Origin: Aquila chrysaetos chrysaetos
Taxonomy: Eukaryota > Chordata > Aves > Accipitriformes > Accipitridae
DNA: 64,000 bases
Direction of reading: 5' to 3'
NCBI RefSeq assembly: GCF_900496995.4
Contig: NC_044010.1
Span: 3,658,001 to 3,722,000 of the forward strand
Shown one piece after another: positions 61,479-64,000 of the stretch (its first letter is position 1; the number at the start of each line of letters is the position of its first letter). The notes under the pieces were generated by a model. The model was not told where the DNA came from. It was given only the letters and a program-made list of their open reading frames with translations, and did no database searches. A program made the position numbers and the translations under genes.

Positions 61479-64000
61479 TCACAGGAGTTCACCACTTGAT
61501 GTTAATTTCCTTAAAAACTCTTTTTGCGAGGGATTTTTTTTTTAATTTCCCTGAGCTGCGTTTTCTTCTTTGTTACTAGCTTGGAATTGGACTTTCATAA
61601 GCTCTCTTGAACTAACAAAACTCCTTTCCTGGAAAGCGTTACCTAGCCCCCTTGGGTTACAGCGCACGCAACCTCGCCCCTCAGGCCCCCCCAGCCACGT
61701 GAGCGACAATATTGGCACCAGAAGGGACTACGACCTGGCCTTTGCTGCTGGGATGCGGCGCAGAAGCAGCTGGATCTAAGGCTGCCAGCAGTTGCGACAG
61801 AAGGGGTTTGGCCGTCCGGGTTGCCGGATAACAAGTGGTACCCGTCGCCTCCAAGGCAACAGCGAAGACGCAACGGGCCAGACGCAACTGAGCCACGGCT
61901 TGGGGTCAGGCTCTGGACCGCCCCGCGCGTAAAGGGGCGCCCTGCCAGGCTGAAGGAGGCTCGATGCGCTTTTCTCGGAGCTGTTGGCCTGCGTAGCTGC
62001 CGATTCCATGGGTGGCTTCTCTAAGAAAGGAAACAAGAATATATTTAGCTTTTTAATCCAGAAAACTTTAAGTTGCACAAACCACAGTTGTGCAGCTGGT
62101 AATTACCACCACCCAGGGGAGCCTGAGAAGACGCCATTCTTTTTTCTAATTACTACAAAGCCTTTCAATCTGATTAATTCTTTCCTTGATGCATTTCCTT
62201 GTAATTTCTATTTGTGAGGATGCTAAGGGTAAATTAGAGAATCTTTCCTGTGGAAAATACATTCTGCACTCTCCACAGGCCTGGCCTCTGGTAGCATCTG
62301 TGCATTCTTCATCACCTGTCCAGGAGTTGCTTTCAAAGCCAGGCTCTGATCCTGTCCTTTCTTTCAGACCAAAGGCGTTGCTTGGAGCAGAACTGACAAA
62401 TACCTGTATCATGACGAAAGCGTTCTCCATTTCTTTTTGCAACAATGGCTTGGGTCAGAACAGACTAAAATACATATGCTACCTGGAGCTGTTTAATTTC
62501 CTTTGAAACTGTGCATATTCCTCCAGCCAGAGAAGTCAGACCACAAAGAGGTCATGGGCACGACACACCTCCTACAGCGATGGCAAAGGTTGGCTCGATA
62601 GGGTGAGTGGGATCTCTTACCATGTTTTGAGCACTGGTGCTGTGTCGCCATCTCATGTGACATTGCAAGGGCCTCAGATAAGAGTCCTGGAGGGGAGTAG
62701 TAATAATAATAAAAAATACGTTTATCCTCCAAACCAGCAATCCTAGCATTGGTAAGGAGAAAAATATTTAGTGTGAAGGCAGAATTAGCCTGTTATCTTA
62801 TCTATCACTGTCCATGTCCCAGTTTCACTCAGAAGGGGCTGAGCGGCTCCCACTGGGAACATAGTTTGCAAGGTACTCCAACTTCATTGCTGGGCATCAC
62901 TCCAAACTAAAAATGGAGCATAAACGGGAGGTCGATGGTCTGTAATGGCCTCTGTGTCCACCTGGGTCCCACGACATAAAGGAGAGATGATGCGCGCTCA
63001 GAAATGACCATTCCCACCAGAGCCAAAGGGGTGGCATCAGAAAACCTGTTCAGAGAAAATCTTTCTTTCGGGGGCGGGGGGTGGGGGGGGCAGAAGGAGA
63101 AAAAGAGGGAGACAGAGGTGCTTGGGACACAGGAATACGTGGGAGTCCCTCCCCATGGAGAGAGGACAGGAGACATGCTCTGATGGAGCAGGGTGGTGGC
63201 TATTCCCGCAAGTTCCCTCCTTCCCAGAACCCTGCCTGCACTTTGCTTGTCGGTGCTCTTCCCAAATCAAGCCTGTTGGGAATTACCGCAAGCCCATCTT
63301 CTGCTGCAGAAAGCAATAAATCCATATTCTGGCTCTTGGAGCGGTTCCCGGCGTTTAGAGTCTTTTTACCAGAGTCTTGCTATTTATTAGAAAGCTCTCC
63401 CATGGTCTCTTTCCTTCTCGCCTTTTTGGCAATAGAATTTAGCATTAAATTAATCCAGTTCATTTGTGTCAGTTCAATGATAACTAACAAGATGCTGATT
63501 TTAAGCGCAAGTGAGATCCCGGATCCGTGTGCGTGTTTCGGAGAGACATTGCCCTCTAGTGACTTAAAGGCAGACAATGTACAAGGACTAAAACATCACG
63601 AATTCTGCAAGGTTTTCTATGGGGACAGAGCAACACACTTCAAATCGAAGTTTCTGATAGATGGAGCAATAATGTCTGTGGTGAGGGCTGAGAGTGTCCC
63701 ACAGCTGTAAGGAGACCCTCAGCACCCACCATGAGCCATCTCAGCATCCCTCGCCCCGCTCCAGGCTCCAGCACGTGGCACGGCAGTGAGGATCACACAC
63801 GCCTCTCCTGCCCACCCAGCAGCTACCGACAAGCTACCTCGAACAAGCTGCCTTTCAAATACCTGGAAAAATACCCTCAGTTAGCACTCAGCCTGAGTGC
63901 CAGCACCTTGTGCAAAAAGCCACGGCGGCCAAGAGCTCAGCCGTGAGTCAGCCGAAATTCTCTCAGAGCTGCTGTTTCATACCTCCTGCACGCAGGATTT
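61479..64000. other. Intergenic DNA to the right edge
   Basis: No recognised gene. A weak terminal-exon candidate lies at 62,368-62,496, and a G-rich run at about 63,069-63,091. An open frame over 63,081-63,710 (about 209 codons, plus) has a hydrophobic stretch but no recognisable family. Confidence 0.5.
62368..62496 (+). other. Weak candidate terminal exon
   Basis: A strong acceptor-like tract (cctttctttcag, AG at 62,366-62,367) is followed by 42 open codons and TAA, with an AATAAA at 62,708-62,713. The peptide has no similarity I can name and no upstream exon was found. Chance is a likely explanation. Confidence 0.15.

Noticed and set aside
63081..63710. A 209-codon plus-strand open frame with a hydrophobic stretch
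   Set aside because: It starts in a G-rich low-complexity run, lacks a recognisable domain, and overlaps other frames. It may be chance.

Overview
The window is vertebrate nuclear DNA, most likely from a bird. The grounds are a split gene with GT-AG introns, an ancient CR1-type LINE fragment, a solo LTR that looks like an abundant avian ERVL-type LTR, MIR/hAT-like fossils, CpG islands and long homopolymer tracts. The only gene I can support is the 5' part of the Na+/K+-ATPase alpha-1 catalytic subunit (ATP1A1), on the minus strand. Several residues (for example Ser78 and the M1-M2 loop) differ from the chicken protein as I remember it, so a non-galliform bird is my guess; the species is not determined.

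1-11,111 (minus): seven coding exons of ATP1A1, encoding residues 1-250 of about 1,020. All seven have exact GT/AG borders and an unbroken reading frame. Exon 1 carries only four codons in a perfect Kozak context. Exons 2-7 give the lysine-rich N-terminus, M1, the ouabain-binding M1-M2 loop, M2, and the actuator domain with its TGES motif. Exon 8 and everything after it lie beyond the left edge. Intron 1 is 6.6 kb.

10,570-11,960: the CpG-island promoter. It has GC boxes, an E-box, a TATA-like element that reads towards the plus strand, and a GAA/GAG/GCC triplet tract inside the predicted AUG-free 5' UTR.

11,960-64,000: about 52 kb upstream of ATP1A1 with no recognisable protein-coding exon, tRNA or rRNA. 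It holds a complete solo LTR with a 5-bp target-site duplication (30,546-31,155), a hAT-Charlie-like fossil (about 36.25-36.42 kb), an ancient CR1 3' fragment (about 60.99-61.48 kb), MIR/L2-like scraps, many homopolymers and short tandem repeats, and several perfect inverted repeats. It also holds two dense CpG islands with no gene assigned (about 38.93-39.45 kb and 51.93-52.76 kb) and AT-rich motif clusters that could be regulatory elements. The long open frames here sit mostly in GC-rich DNA and I do not treat them as genes.

I found no evidence for a novel biological system. The best leads are the two orphan CpG islands, the hairpins, the clean solo LTR, and the ATP1A1 promoter and loop details.
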